From NCBI RefSeq assembly GCF_021390195.1, contig NZ_CP090003.1:4237501-4301500 (forward strand): DNA of 64,000 nt, given 5' to 3'. The position numbers were made by a program, and so were the translations under genes. Under the pieces are notes generated by a model that was not told where the DNA came from, did not search any database, and was given only the letters and a program-made list of their open reading frames with translations. Every line of letters starts with the position of its first letter. Position 1 is the first letter of the stretch. The stretch comes from Flagellimonas sp. CMM7 (GTDB lineage Bacteria > Bacteroidota > Bacteroidia > Flavobacteriales > Flavobacteriaceae). Shown here piece after piece: positions 35,373-43,447 of this stretch.

Positions 35373-37904
35373 ATGCGAAACTTTTGGGTCAGCATTCTGA
35401 CTTTAGCTACAGTTGTTTCAAATACTTATGCTCAAAAGCCTAATAAACCTTCATCTACAGAAATACATCACAGCCTTCAAAAATTAAATTTTTTAGGAAC
35501 AGCACTTTATATTGCTGCACATCCAGATGATGAAAATACAAGACTAATCTCTTACTTGTCCAATCATGACAAAGCGCGTACCGCATATCTTTCCCTTACC
35601 AGAGGTGATGGTGGTCAAAATTTGATTGGTTCAGAACTAAGGGAACTTCTAGGTGTGTTAAGAACGCAAGAACTTTTGGCCGCTAGAAGAATTGATGGTG
35701 GAGAACAATGGTTTACTCGAGCTAATGATTTTGGATACTCCAAACACCCAAAAGAAACCCATAGAATATGGGATAAAGAAAAGGTCTTGGGTGATGTGGT
35801 TTGGGCCATCCGAAATTTAAAGCCAGATGTTATTATCAATCGTTTTGACCACAGAACTCCTGGCACTACGCATGGACATCATACTTCGTCTGCCATGTTG
35901 AGTATGGAGGCATTTGACATCGCCAATGACCAGGATGCCTATCCAGAGCAGTTAAAACTTACTTCTACTTGGCAACCAAGAAGAGTGTTTTTCAATACTT
36001 CTTGGTGGTTTTATGGTAGTCAAGAAAATTTTGAGAAGGCGGACAAATCCAACATGTTGAAAATGGATGTTGGTGTTTTTTATCCAGAACTTGGACTTTC
36101 CAACAATGAAATAGCATCAATGGCCAGCAGCCAACATTTATGTCAGGGTTTTGGAAGAGTTACCACAAGAGGTTCCCAAGATGAGTACGTAGAATTATTA
36201 AAAGGAGATTTACCTGCAAGCAACAATCTGTTTGATGGCATAAACACCACTTGGTCCAGAGTAAAAGGCGGTAAGGAAATAGGTGACATTTTATACAAGG
36301 TGGAAGAAAACTTTGATTTTTCCAATCCCTCTAAGCATGTTCCTGAATTGGTGAAAGCTTATCAACTATTACAAAATATAGAGGACGAGCACTGGAAAGT
36401 TTTAAAATCAGAAGAATTAAGGTCTCTGATACTGGCATGTTCAGGGCTGTATTTGGAAATCAGTGCTGAATCAGCATCCACTACCCTAGGTAATATTTCT
36501 AAACTTAATGTAGAAGCCTTAAATCGAAGCGCACAAAACGTATCCCTAAGAGAAATTAAATTCATGGGTTCAGAAACAAATATGCTGCCCAATAAAGTTT
36601 TATCAGAAAACAAAAAGGAAAACTTTAGCATTGAATTCTCCGTTCCCGAAACAACCACTATTTCCGGACCATACTGGTTAAAGGAACCAGGTAGTTTGGG
36701 CATGTATACCGTTAAAAGCCAAAAAATGATAGGGAAGGCGGAAACACCCAGTGCTTTCAATGCTCAATTCACTCTAGATTTTGATGGTGTTGAAATTCAT
36801 TTCATCAAACCTGTTGTATTCCGACATTCAAAACCAGACAGAGGGGAATTATATGAACCTTTTGTGGTACTTCCAGAAGCAACTTCCAAAATAGAAGAAA
36901 AAGTTTTAATTTTTTCTGATTCCAAAACTAAAGATGTACTAGTAAATGTAAAAGCCGGAAGAGATAGTGTTTCGGGTACAATAACATTGCAACATCCTTT
37001 GGGGTGGACTGTTTCCCCAAAAAACAAGTCCTTTTCAATTACGCAAAAAGGACAGGAACAATCCGTTACTTTTAAAATAACACCACCCGATGTGGATAGC
37101 GAGGGTAAGATTTCCCCAATTATCACTATTGCAAACAAGTCATATGACAAAGAGCTTGTGGAAATTGGTTACCAACATATTCCCAAGCAATCTATTTTAT
37201 TGCCTTCCGAGGCCAAAGTGGTTAGAATGAATATTCAAAAATCTGGAGAACATATTGGTTATATAGTTGGTGCAGGAGATAAAGTTCCAGAAAGTCTAGA
37301 GCAAATAGGGTATCAAGTGCATATCATTGACCCAAAGGATATCCAAAAAGGATCCCTGGACAAATATGATGCAGTAGTAGTAGGCATTAGGGCATATAAT
37401 GTTGTAGAAGATTTAAAGTTTAAGCAGCCTATTTTGTTTGACTATGTTGAACGTGGAGGAAATATGGTGGTTCAATACAATACTGCAGGTAGATGGTCCA
37501 AACAATTTGAGAATATTGCTCCATACGACCTTACCTTATCTAGAGATAGAGTCACGGACGAGACAGCAGCAGTAAGTATTATAGCAAACAATCATTCCCT
37601 CGTTAACTTTCCCAACACTATTAAGGAAAATGATTTTAATGGATGGGTTCAAGAAAGAGGTCTGTATTTCCCTAAAGAATGGAGCTCAGAATTCACACCA
37701 ATACTTTCTATGAGTGATGAAGGTGAAGACCCAAAAAATGGCAGCCTTTTAGTAGCTCCTCATGGAGAAGGTCATTACATCTATACTGGTCTAAGCTTTT
37801 TCAGAGAACTTCCCGCCGGTGTATCTGGGGCTTATAAACTTTTTGCAAATATGCTTTCCGTAGGAAAAAGCGAAGTAAAAACCGAAAGTGATGTCAAAGG
37901 ATAA
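35373..37904 (+). CDS. Large secreted PIG-L deacetylase with C-terminal ThuA/GATase-like domain
   Basis: The ATG at 35373 gives a signal peptide (MRNFWVSILTLATVVSNTYAQ). A TATATTTG -7 element at 35342-35349 lies downstream of the alternative start at 35331, supporting this choice (about 843 residues). The LmbE domain has AAHPDDENTR near residue 45 and GHHTSSAM near 170. A beta-sandwich middle follows (about 380-610). The last 230 residues resemble a class I glutamine amidotransferase/ThuA fold (YDAVVVGIRAYNVVED, FDYVERGGNMVVQYN). Zinc-dependent deacetylation of an extracellular sugar conjugate is plausible. The gene overlaps a 38-codon membrane peptide and precedes an SSS symporter. Confidence 0.82.
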   Translation: MRNFWVSILTLATVVSNTYAQKPNKPSSTEIHHSLQKLNFLGTALYIAAHPDDENTRLISYLSNHDKARTAYLSLTRGDGGQNLIGSELRELLGVLRTQELLAARRIDGGEQWFTRANDFGYSKHPKETHRIWDKEKVLGDVVWAIRNLKPDVIINRFDHRTPGTTHGHHTSSAMLSMEAFDIANDQDAYPEQLKLTSTWQPRRVFFNTSWWFYGSQENFEKADKSNMLKMDVGVFYPELGLSNNEIASMASSQHLCQGFGRVTTRGSQDEYVELLKGDLPASNNLFDGINTTWSRVKGGKEIGDILYKVEENFDFSNPSKHVPELVKAYQLLQNIEDEHWKVLKSEELRSLILACSGLYLEISAESASTTLGNISKLNVEALNRSAQNVSLREIKFMGSETNMLPNKVLSENKKENFSIEFSVPETTTISGPYWLKEPGSLGMYTVKSQKMIGKAETPSAFNAQFTLDFDGVEIHFIKPVVFRHSKPDRGELYEPFVVLPEATSKIEEKVLIFSDSKTKDVLVNVKAGRDSVSGTITLQHPLGWTVSPKNKSFSITQKGQEQSVTFKITPPDVDSEGKISPIITIANKSYDKELVEIGYQHIPKQSILLPSEAKVVRMNIQKSGEHIGYIVGAGDKVPESLEQIGYQVHIIDPKDIQKGSLDKYDAVVVGIRAYNVVEDLKFKQPILFDYVERGGNMVVQYNTAGRWSKQFENIAPYDLTLSRDRVTDETAAVSIIANNHSLVNFPNTIKENDFNGWVQERGLYFPKEWSSEFTPILSMSDEGEDPKNGSLLVAPHGEGHYIYTGLSFFRELPAGVSGAYKLFANMLSVGKSEVKTESDVKG

Positions 37905-38007
37905 AATGGAAAGTAAGGTAGTTTGGAAGAAAGAATATTCAATAGTGCTTCTCCTCAATTTTGCTTATATTTTGATTTTTTACTTCATAATGGTATTAAA
38001 TAACTAA
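37891..38007 (+). CDS. Small single-pass membrane protein (38 aa)
   Basis: A short frame from ATG 37891 (or 37906) to TAA 38005-38007 encodes a basic N-terminus (KVVWKKEYS) followed by one hydrophobic helix (IVLLLNFAYILIFYFIMVL). It overlaps the PIG-L stop by 14 bp and ends 8 bp before the SSS symporter, so it fills the gap in a coupled three-gene unit. The amphipathic charge layout and tight packing argue for a real gene; an auxiliary subunit of the symporter is one possibility. Confidence 0.6.
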   Translation: MSKDKMESKVVWKKEYSIVLLLNFAYILIFYFIMVLNN

Positions 38008-38015
38008 AATTTTTA

Positions 38016-39722
38016 ATGGGCGTATTAGATTGGATTGTTCTAGGTAGTGCACTATTATTTATTGTTGGATATGGGGTCTGGAAAACCCGAGGAAGTAAAA
38101 ATGTGGATGATTATGTTCGCGGTGGTAATGATGCCAAATGGTGGACAATAGGTCTTTCAGTAATGGCCACCCAGGCCAGCGCTATTACTTTTTTATCCAC
38201 TCCAGGTCAAGCTTTTCATGATGGGTTAGGTTTTGTACAATTCTACTTTGGATTGCCATTGGCCATGATTTTTATCTGTTTGGTATTTATTCCTATTTAT
38301 AAAAAACTTAAAGTTTTTACTGCATATGAGATGCTGGAAGGCCGGTTCGATTTAAAAACTCGTACCCTAACTGCAATATTGTTTTTAATTCAAAGAGGTT
38401 TAGCCGCTGGAATAACAATATTTGCCCCTTCCATCATACTTTCTGCCGTATTGGGTTGGGACTTGCGCACATTGAATGTTATAATTGGGATTTTGGTAAT
38501 CATCTATACGGTATCAGGAGGTACCAAAGCTGTTAGCGTAACCCAAAAACAACAAATGTTCATCATTATGGTGGGCATGTTCTTTGCTTTCTTCTTTATC
38601 CTTGGATCCCTTCCTACAAATGTATCCTTCGGTGAAGCTTTAAAAATAGCGGGAGCAAATGGTAAACTGGAGATTTTGGACTTTAGTCTTGACACTAATA
38701 ATAGATATACCTTTTGGAGCGGTATAACTGGGGGGTTCTTTTTAGCGCTCGCCTATTTTGGCACGGATCAAAGTCAAGTACAACGTTACCTTTCCGGCAA
38801 ATCTGTTCGCGAAAGCCAGCTGGGGCTTATTTTTAATGGTGTTTTTAAAATTCCAATGCAGTTTTTCATATTACTGGTTGGTGCAATGGTGTTCGTTTTT
38901 TATCAGTATAACCCATCCCCATTAAACTTTAATCCGGCTGCTACACAAGCGGTAATGGAATCGGAGTATTTGGGGGAATATGAAGCATTGGAGCAAGAAC
39001 ATTTAGCATTGGAGCAGGAGAAAAGAATAGCACAAAATGCTTTTTCGGCAGCTTTGGAGTTGAAGGAATACAACGCTATTGAACAAGCAAAACAAGACAT
39101 TTTAAAAATCAACCAAAAAGAAAGGGCAAGTAGGGATACAGCCAAAACTCTTATAGCAAAAGCCAATGATTCCGTAGAAACCAATGATAAGGATTATGTT
39201 TTTATTCATTTTATCTTAGATAATCTACCTACTGGACTCATTGGACTTCTTCTAGCCGTTATCCTTTCCGCTGCCATGTCTTCAACCGCATCTGAGTTAA
39301 ATGCCCTTGGAACCATCACTGCATTGGACTTATATAAAAGAAACAAAAAAGAGGAAAAAAATGAGAAACATTATGTTCTCGCCACCAAAGGATTTACCCT
39401 ACTTTGGGGTATCATAGCTATTTGTATTGCCTGTGTTGCCAATCTTTTTGACAATCTTATACAACTGGTAAACATTATCGGTTCCATCTTTTATGGTAAT
39501 GTTTTAGGTATCTTCCTTTTGGCGTTCTTCTTCAAGTTTGTTAAAGGAAATGCCGTATTCATTGCCGCAATTGTGACCCAAGTTATTGTAATTATTGGAT
39601 GGTATATGGATTGGATGTCTTACCTCTGGTTAAATGCATTTGGATGTATTTTGGTCATTTGTCTTGCCGTACTCATTGAAAGCTTCGATAACTTTCTAAG
39701 TAAACCTCCATTAAAAGCATAA
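38016..39722 (+). CDS. Sodium:solute symporter (SSS family) with coiled-coil insertion
   Basis: A 568-residue member of the SLC5/SSS family with about thirteen membrane helices. Typical segments are DDYVRGGNDAKWWTIGLSVMA near the N-terminus, VSGGTKAVSVTQKQQM near 168, and LSAAMSSTASELNALGTIT near 420. Residues of about 314-393 form a highly charged Glu/Ala/Lys coiled coil between helices, which ordinary family members lack. The substrate is unknown; the upstream PIG-L deacetylase suggests a sugar, sugar acid or its product. It follows a small membrane protein gene by 8 bp and ends at a terminator. Confidence 0.88.
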   Translation: MGVLDWIVLGSALLFIVGYGVWKTRGSKNVDDYVRGGNDAKWWTIGLSVMATQASAITFLSTPGQAFHDGLGFVQFYFGLPLAMIFICLVFIPIYKKLKVFTAYEMLEGRFDLKTRTLTAILFLIQRGLAAGITIFAPSIILSAVLGWDLRTLNVIIGILVIIYTVSGGTKAVSVTQKQQMFIIMVGMFFAFFFILGSLPTNVSFGEALKIAGANGKLEILDFSLDTNNRYTFWSGITGGFFLALAYFGTDQSQVQRYLSGKSVRESQLGLIFNGVFKIPMQFFILLVGAMVFVFYQYNPSPLNFNPAATQAVMESEYLGEYEALEQEHLALEQEKRIAQNAFSAALELKEYNAIEQAKQDILKINQKERASRDTAKTLIAKANDSVETNDKDYVFIHFILDNLPTGLIGLLLAVILSAAMSSTASELNALGTITALDLYKRNKKEEKNEKHYVLATKGFTLLWGIIAICIACVANLFDNLIQLVNIIGSIFYGNVLGIFLLAFFFKFVKGNAVFIAAIVTQVIVIIGWYMDWMSYLWLNAFGCILVICLAVLIESFDNFLSKPPLKA

Positions 39723-39750
39723 AAAAACCCACGCTAACACGTGGGCTTTT
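39721..39750. terminator. Bidirectional terminator between symporter and DUF2911 genes
   Basis: CCCACG/CGTGGG stem (39728-39733 and 39740-39745) with a 6-nt loop, seven A before and a T run after. It serves both convergent genes. Confidence 0.8.
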
Positions 39751-39770
39751 CAATTTTAAAAAAAGAACTC

Positions 39771-40616
39771 TTAAAGAGCTCCCCATTCTTTTAAAGAATC
39801 TTTGTTCATTTTAACATAGTCATCATTTCCTGCAGTTTCAGATGCAGCCAATGATTTTTTAGCGGTTTCAATAGCTGCTTTCTTATCTCCAGCCTTGGCA
39901 TATATTAAAGACTGCTGACGCAATTGCCAAAATCTTGGCTCTTCTGTCATAGACATTGCTTTTTCCATCCATTCTTTAGCTTTGGAAATATCTTTGTCCG
40001 CATTTAAATAATAAACCGCCGCAGTATAATAATCTCCTGCACTAGGTCCTGCCAAAGTATTCTCAATATCTTTAAGAACAGCTGCATCAGAAGGAACAGT
40101 AAAAGGAATTGCTACATATACCTTCTCCCATATAATTCCAAGGTTAGCACCAGTACTTTTTAAATCATCAATGGTAATCGTGAACGTTTCAACGGGCATA
40201 GGCATTGGATAGACTTGAACTGTGGTTTTTGCCACTACTTTACTATCATCCCATTCTCTAGGAGTTCCGCCACCTTGAGTGTCAGTATAAAAGAATACTT
40301 CCCAGTTAGATTCACCTGGTTTTGTAAAAATTGAATATGTCCCAGCTTTAACTTCTTGATCAGCTATGGTAACATCCGTACTAAAGCTAATTTTTGTGTA
40401 TGCATTGGCTCCTGTTCTCCATAGTTTATTGTAAGGAACCAAGCCTCCAAAAACTGTTCTTCCACGCATGGAAGGTCTTGAATAATCAACAGTAACATCC
40501 GTTAAACCAACCTTTTGTTCCAACTTGGAAGAAGGGCTTGGAGCGGGTGTATTAATCTGAGCTTCCACAGTAAGGGAGACAGATACTACGCATAGTAATA
40601 AGAGTAATTTTTTCAT
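39771..40616 (-). CDS. DUF2911 domain secreted protein
   Basis: A signal peptide (MKKLLLLLCVVSVSLTVEA) is followed by the DUF2911 domain (about 30-165), recognised by VTVDYSRPSMRGRTVFGGL, WRTGANAYTKISF and AGTYSIFTKPG. The C-terminal 90 residues are helical and TPR-like (YYLNADKDISKAKEWMEKAM). DUF2911 proteins are common secreted or periplasmic proteins of Bacteroidota with no established activity. The gene stands alone, convergent with the symporter. Confidence 0.82.
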   Translation of the reverse strand: MKKLLLLLCVVSVSLTVEAQINTPAPSPSSKLEQKVGLTDVTVDYSRPSMRGRTVFGGLVPYNKLWRTGANAYTKISFSTDVTIADQEVKAGTYSIFTKPGESNWEVFFYTDTQGGGTPREWDDSKVVAKTTVQVYPMPMPVETFTITIDDLKSTGANLGIIWEKVYVAIPFTVPSDAAVLKDIENTLAGPSAGDYYTAAVYYLNADKDISKAKEWMEKAMSMTEEPRFWQLRQQSLIYAKAGDKKAAIETAKKSLAASETAGNDDYVKMNKDSLKEWGAL

Positions 40617-40645
40617 TAGAAAGTGTTTTAGATTTGTTAGTGCAA

Positions 40646-40653
40646 CAAAGCTA
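40646..40653 (-). promoter_or_regulatory. -7 element for DUF2911 gene
   Basis: The minus strand reads TAGCTTTG, an exact TAnnTTTG match about 30 bp before the start codon. No good -33 TTTG is seen. Confidence 0.4.
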
Positions 40654-40805
40654 AATATAAAGGAATGTTAGGATTGTTAAGAAACCCTTAAAAGAGCTAT
40701 TCACTATAGGGTAGCTTATCCAACTTTATTTCAACTCAAAAAAAGTAAGAATAGAAATCACTATTTTGTTTAATGTTTTATGTTTTTTATTAAACAATTT
40801 GAAGT

Positions 40806-40813
40806 TATCTTTG
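40806..40813 (+). promoter_or_regulatory. -7 element for SRPBCC-SDR-photolyase operon
   Basis: TATCTTTG matches TAnnTTTG exactly 13 bp before the ATG at 40827. The -33 region is T-rich without a clean TTTG. Confidence 0.4.
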
Positions 40814-40826
40814 TAAAAACTCTCAA

Positions 40827-41324
40827 ATGAAATTGTATCAGCTTTGTTCAACCCAAGTATTGCCAATATCTAAACAAGAAGCTTGGGATTTCCTTTCTAG
40901 TCCCAAAAATTTGAAGGTAATTACTCCAGACCATATGGGGTTTCATATATTGTCGGGAGCAGACAAACCCATGTTCCCAGGACAAATCATTCAATACATT
41001 GTAAAACCGTTTCCTTTTTTCAATACAAAATGGGTGACCGAAATTACACATGTTGCCAGTGGTGAATACTTTGTTGATGAACAGCGTTTTGGTCCCTATG
41101 CACTATGGCACCATAAGCATTTTCTTAAAGAAGTGGAAGGAGGGGTTTTAATGGAAGATATTATTGATTACAAACTTCCTTTCGGTATTTTGGGTCAGTT
41201 GGCCTACCCCTTCATAGTGAAAAAGCAACTACGGGAAATTTTCAAATACAGAGAGCAAAAATTGATTGAGCTTTTTGGTGAAGTTGAGGGTACCCCAAAC
41301 ACATTGGAACTTAAATCAATTTAA
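40827..41324 (+). CDS. SRPBCC (START/Bet v1-like) family protein
   Basis: A 165-residue ligand-binding helix-grip protein: LPISKQEAWDFLSSPKNL at the N-terminus, FFNTKWVTEITHV in the sheet, and a long C-terminal helix FIVKKQLREIFKYREQKL. Such proteins bind hydrophobic ligands, and some relatives are named cell-division inhibitors without biochemical support. It opens an operon with an SDR-like protein (4 bp away) and a photolyase, a grouping that suggests a light or UV response. Confidence 0.8.
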   Translation: MKLYQLCSTQVLPISKQEAWDFLSSPKNLKVITPDHMGFHILSGADKPMFPGQIIQYIVKPFPFFNTKWVTEITHVASGEYFVDEQRFGPYALWHHKHFLKEVEGGVLMEDIIDYKLPFGILGQLAYPFIVKKQLREIFKYREQKLIELFGEVEGTPNTLELKSI

Positions 41325-41328
41325 AAGA

Positions 41329-42021
41329 ATGAAAAAGAATATTTTACTTATTGGTGGATCGCATGGTATTGGTTTTGAAATGATTAAAAACCTAGCGGAA
41401 GAGAACAATGTTTACATTGCTTCAAGAACCAATGAAGAATTAGAAGATATAGATGTACATCATATTCCTTTTGATGCCACTACAGATATTTTGGATGAAA
41501 CTCAACTTCCTGATGAAATTCACGGTTTCGCTTACTGTCCCGGCAGTATAAATCTAAAACCGTTTAAAATGTTGTCTATTGACACTTTTAAAGAGGACAT
41601 GCATTTGAATTTCTTTGCTCTTGTGAATGTAGTCAAAACAATAATCCCAAAAATGGCGGAAGGCTCAAGTATGGTATTTTTTAGCACCGTTGCAGTAGGT
41701 ACTGGAATGCCGTTTCATACAAGCGTTGCAGCGGCAAAAGGTGCTATCGAGGGGTTTTCCAAGTCAATGGCGGCAGAGTATGCACCAAAAATACGCGTGA
41801 ATACTATTGCCCCTTCATTGGTAGATACTCCTCTTGCAAAACGTTTACTCAATAATGATAAGAAAAAGGAATTAATGTCAGAAAGACATCCATTAAAAAG
41901 ATTTGGAAAAACAACGGATATTGCCAACTTAGCAGTCTTCTTACTAAGCGAAAAAAGTACTTGGATCACTGGTCAAATTTTAGGAGTTGACGGAGGAATG
42001 TCCACTTTAAATGTAAATTAA
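41329..42021 (+). CDS. SDR-family protein lacking the catalytic tyrosine
   Basis: The ATG at 41329 (MKKNILLIGGSHGIGFEM) is used; the longer frame overlaps the upstream gene and adds an unrelated leader. The 230-residue protein has the SDR glycine motif GGSHGIG and serine (FFSTVAV). The usual YxxxK is replaced by TSVAAAK, so the position of the catalytic tyrosine is Val while the lysine remains. The C-terminal motif ITGQILGVDGGMS is intact. Normal dehydrogenase chemistry is therefore doubtful. Its stop overlaps the photolyase ATG by one base. Confidence 0.82.
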   Translation: MKKNILLIGGSHGIGFEMIKNLAEENNVYIASRTNEELEDIDVHHIPFDATTDILDETQLPDEIHGFAYCPGSINLKPFKMLSIDTFKEDMHLNFFALVNVVKTIIPKMAEGSSMVFFSTVAVGTGMPFHTSVAAAKGAIEGFSKSMAAEYAPKIRVNTIAPSLVDTPLAKRLLNNDKKKELMSERHPLKRFGKTTDIANLAVFLLSEKSTWITGQILGVDGGMSTLNVN

Positions 42022-43331
42022 TGAAAGACAAGGTTAGCATTTTTTGGTTTCGACGAGATTTACGTTTAGATGACAACGTAGGGCTATACCAAGCTTTGCA
42101 AACCGAGTACCCAGTGTTGCCCATTTTTATTTTTGATACTGAAATTCTTGAAAAACTGCCCAAGAATGATGCAAGGGTTTCTTTTTTTCATGAGCAGCTT
42201 CAAAAGATGAAAAAAGAACTTCAAAACAAATTTGAAAGTGGTATTGGCATGTACAAGGGTAATCCACTTACAGTTTTTGAACAGCTTTTAAAAGAATTTA
42301 CAATAGATTCCGTCTTCGCCAACCATGATTATGAACCCTATGCCAGAGATCGTGATAGACAGGTACAATCATTTTTAGAGAAGAATGATATAAACTTCCA
42401 CACATTTAAAGACCAGATCATTTTTGAAAAGAACGATATCCTGAAAAATGACCGAAATCCTTATGTGGTCTACACTCCCTACAAAAACCGATGGAAAGAA
42501 AACTTTAATCCTTCTCTGCATTTGATAGACTATGACACATTTTCCAACTTTCATAAACTATATCAGAAGACAAATCTGCCCAACATAGAGCTCAGCGATA
42601 TTGGTTTTGAATCTTCCGATATACAAGTCCCCGATTTTAAGGTTACCCCCTACCTTATACAGCACTATGAAGAAACACGAAACTTTCCATCAAAGGAAAA
42701 TGGCACTTCACGATTGGGGCCTTACTTGCGGTTTGGAACGGTTTCCATACGGAAAATGATGAAAAAGGCCATTGCCGAGGAAAATGAAGTATTTTGGAAC
42801 GAATTGATTTGGCGTGAATTTTTCATGCAAATTTTATGGCATTTTCCAAACACGGTGAACAATGCTTTCAAACCCAAATATGACCGTATTGTTTGGCGCA
42901 ACAATGAAGCAGAATTTGAGCTTTGGAAAAAAGGTCAAACAGGTTATCCGCTGGTAGATGCTGGTATGAGAGAGTTAAATACAACGGGGTTCATGCACAA
43001 TAGGGTCCGTATGTTGACTGCAAGTTTTCTATGCAAACATCTATTAATAGATTGGCGCTGGGGAGAAGCCTACTTTGCTGAAAAGTTGCTGGATTATGAC
43101 TTGGCCAGTAATATTGGAAACTGGCAATGGGCCTCTGGCAGTGGTGTAGATGCCGCTCCATATTTTAGAATATTCAACCCCACTACTCAAGTGGACAAGT
43201 TTGATGGTAAAAAGGAATACATCAATAAATGGGTTCCTGAACTTCAAGATCTTACCTACCCTTCAAAAATGGTTGACCATAAAATGGCTCGTGAACGTTG
43301 TTTAAAAGTTTACAAAGAAGCTGTAGGTTAA
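42021..43331 (+). CDS. Cryptochrome/photolyase family protein, likely CPD photolyase
   Basis: A 436-residue flavoprotein. The N-terminal alpha/beta antenna domain starts FWFRRDLRLDDNVGLYQAL. The C-terminal FAD domain holds WNELIWREFFMQILWHFP, MHNRVRMLTASFL and DLASNIGNWQWASGSGVDAAPYFRIFNP, which match class I DNA photolyases. It would repair cyclobutane pyrimidine dimers with blue light. A cryptochrome role is a less likely alternative. It is the last gene of the SRPBCC-SDR-photolyase operon. Confidence 0.9.
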   Translation: MKDKVSIFWFRRDLRLDDNVGLYQALQTEYPVLPIFIFDTEILEKLPKNDARVSFFHEQLQKMKKELQNKFESGIGMYKGNPLTVFEQLLKEFTIDSVFANHDYEPYARDRDRQVQSFLEKNDINFHTFKDQIIFEKNDILKNDRNPYVVYTPYKNRWKENFNPSLHLIDYDTFSNFHKLYQKTNLPNIELSDIGFESSDIQVPDFKVTPYLIQHYEETRNFPSKENGTSRLGPYLRFGTVSIRKMMKKAIAEENEVFWNELIWREFFMQILWHFPNTVNNAFKPKYDRIVWRNNEAEFELWKKGQTGYPLVDAGMRELNTTGFMHNRVRMLTASFLCKHLLIDWRWGEAYFAEKLLDYDLASNIGNWQWASGSGVDAAPYFRIFNPTTQVDKFDGKKEYINKWVPELQDLTYPSKMVDHKMARERCLKVYKEAVG

Positions 43332-43447
43332 CTCTTTTTCAGTATTTTTAGTATTCGTTTTTATTGTTTAGGCTTCTTCCTATTCAAAGTAATAATTTGC
43401 CTAATGATATTGACTTTCTAACTACGGACTAATTCAAACATTATAAA

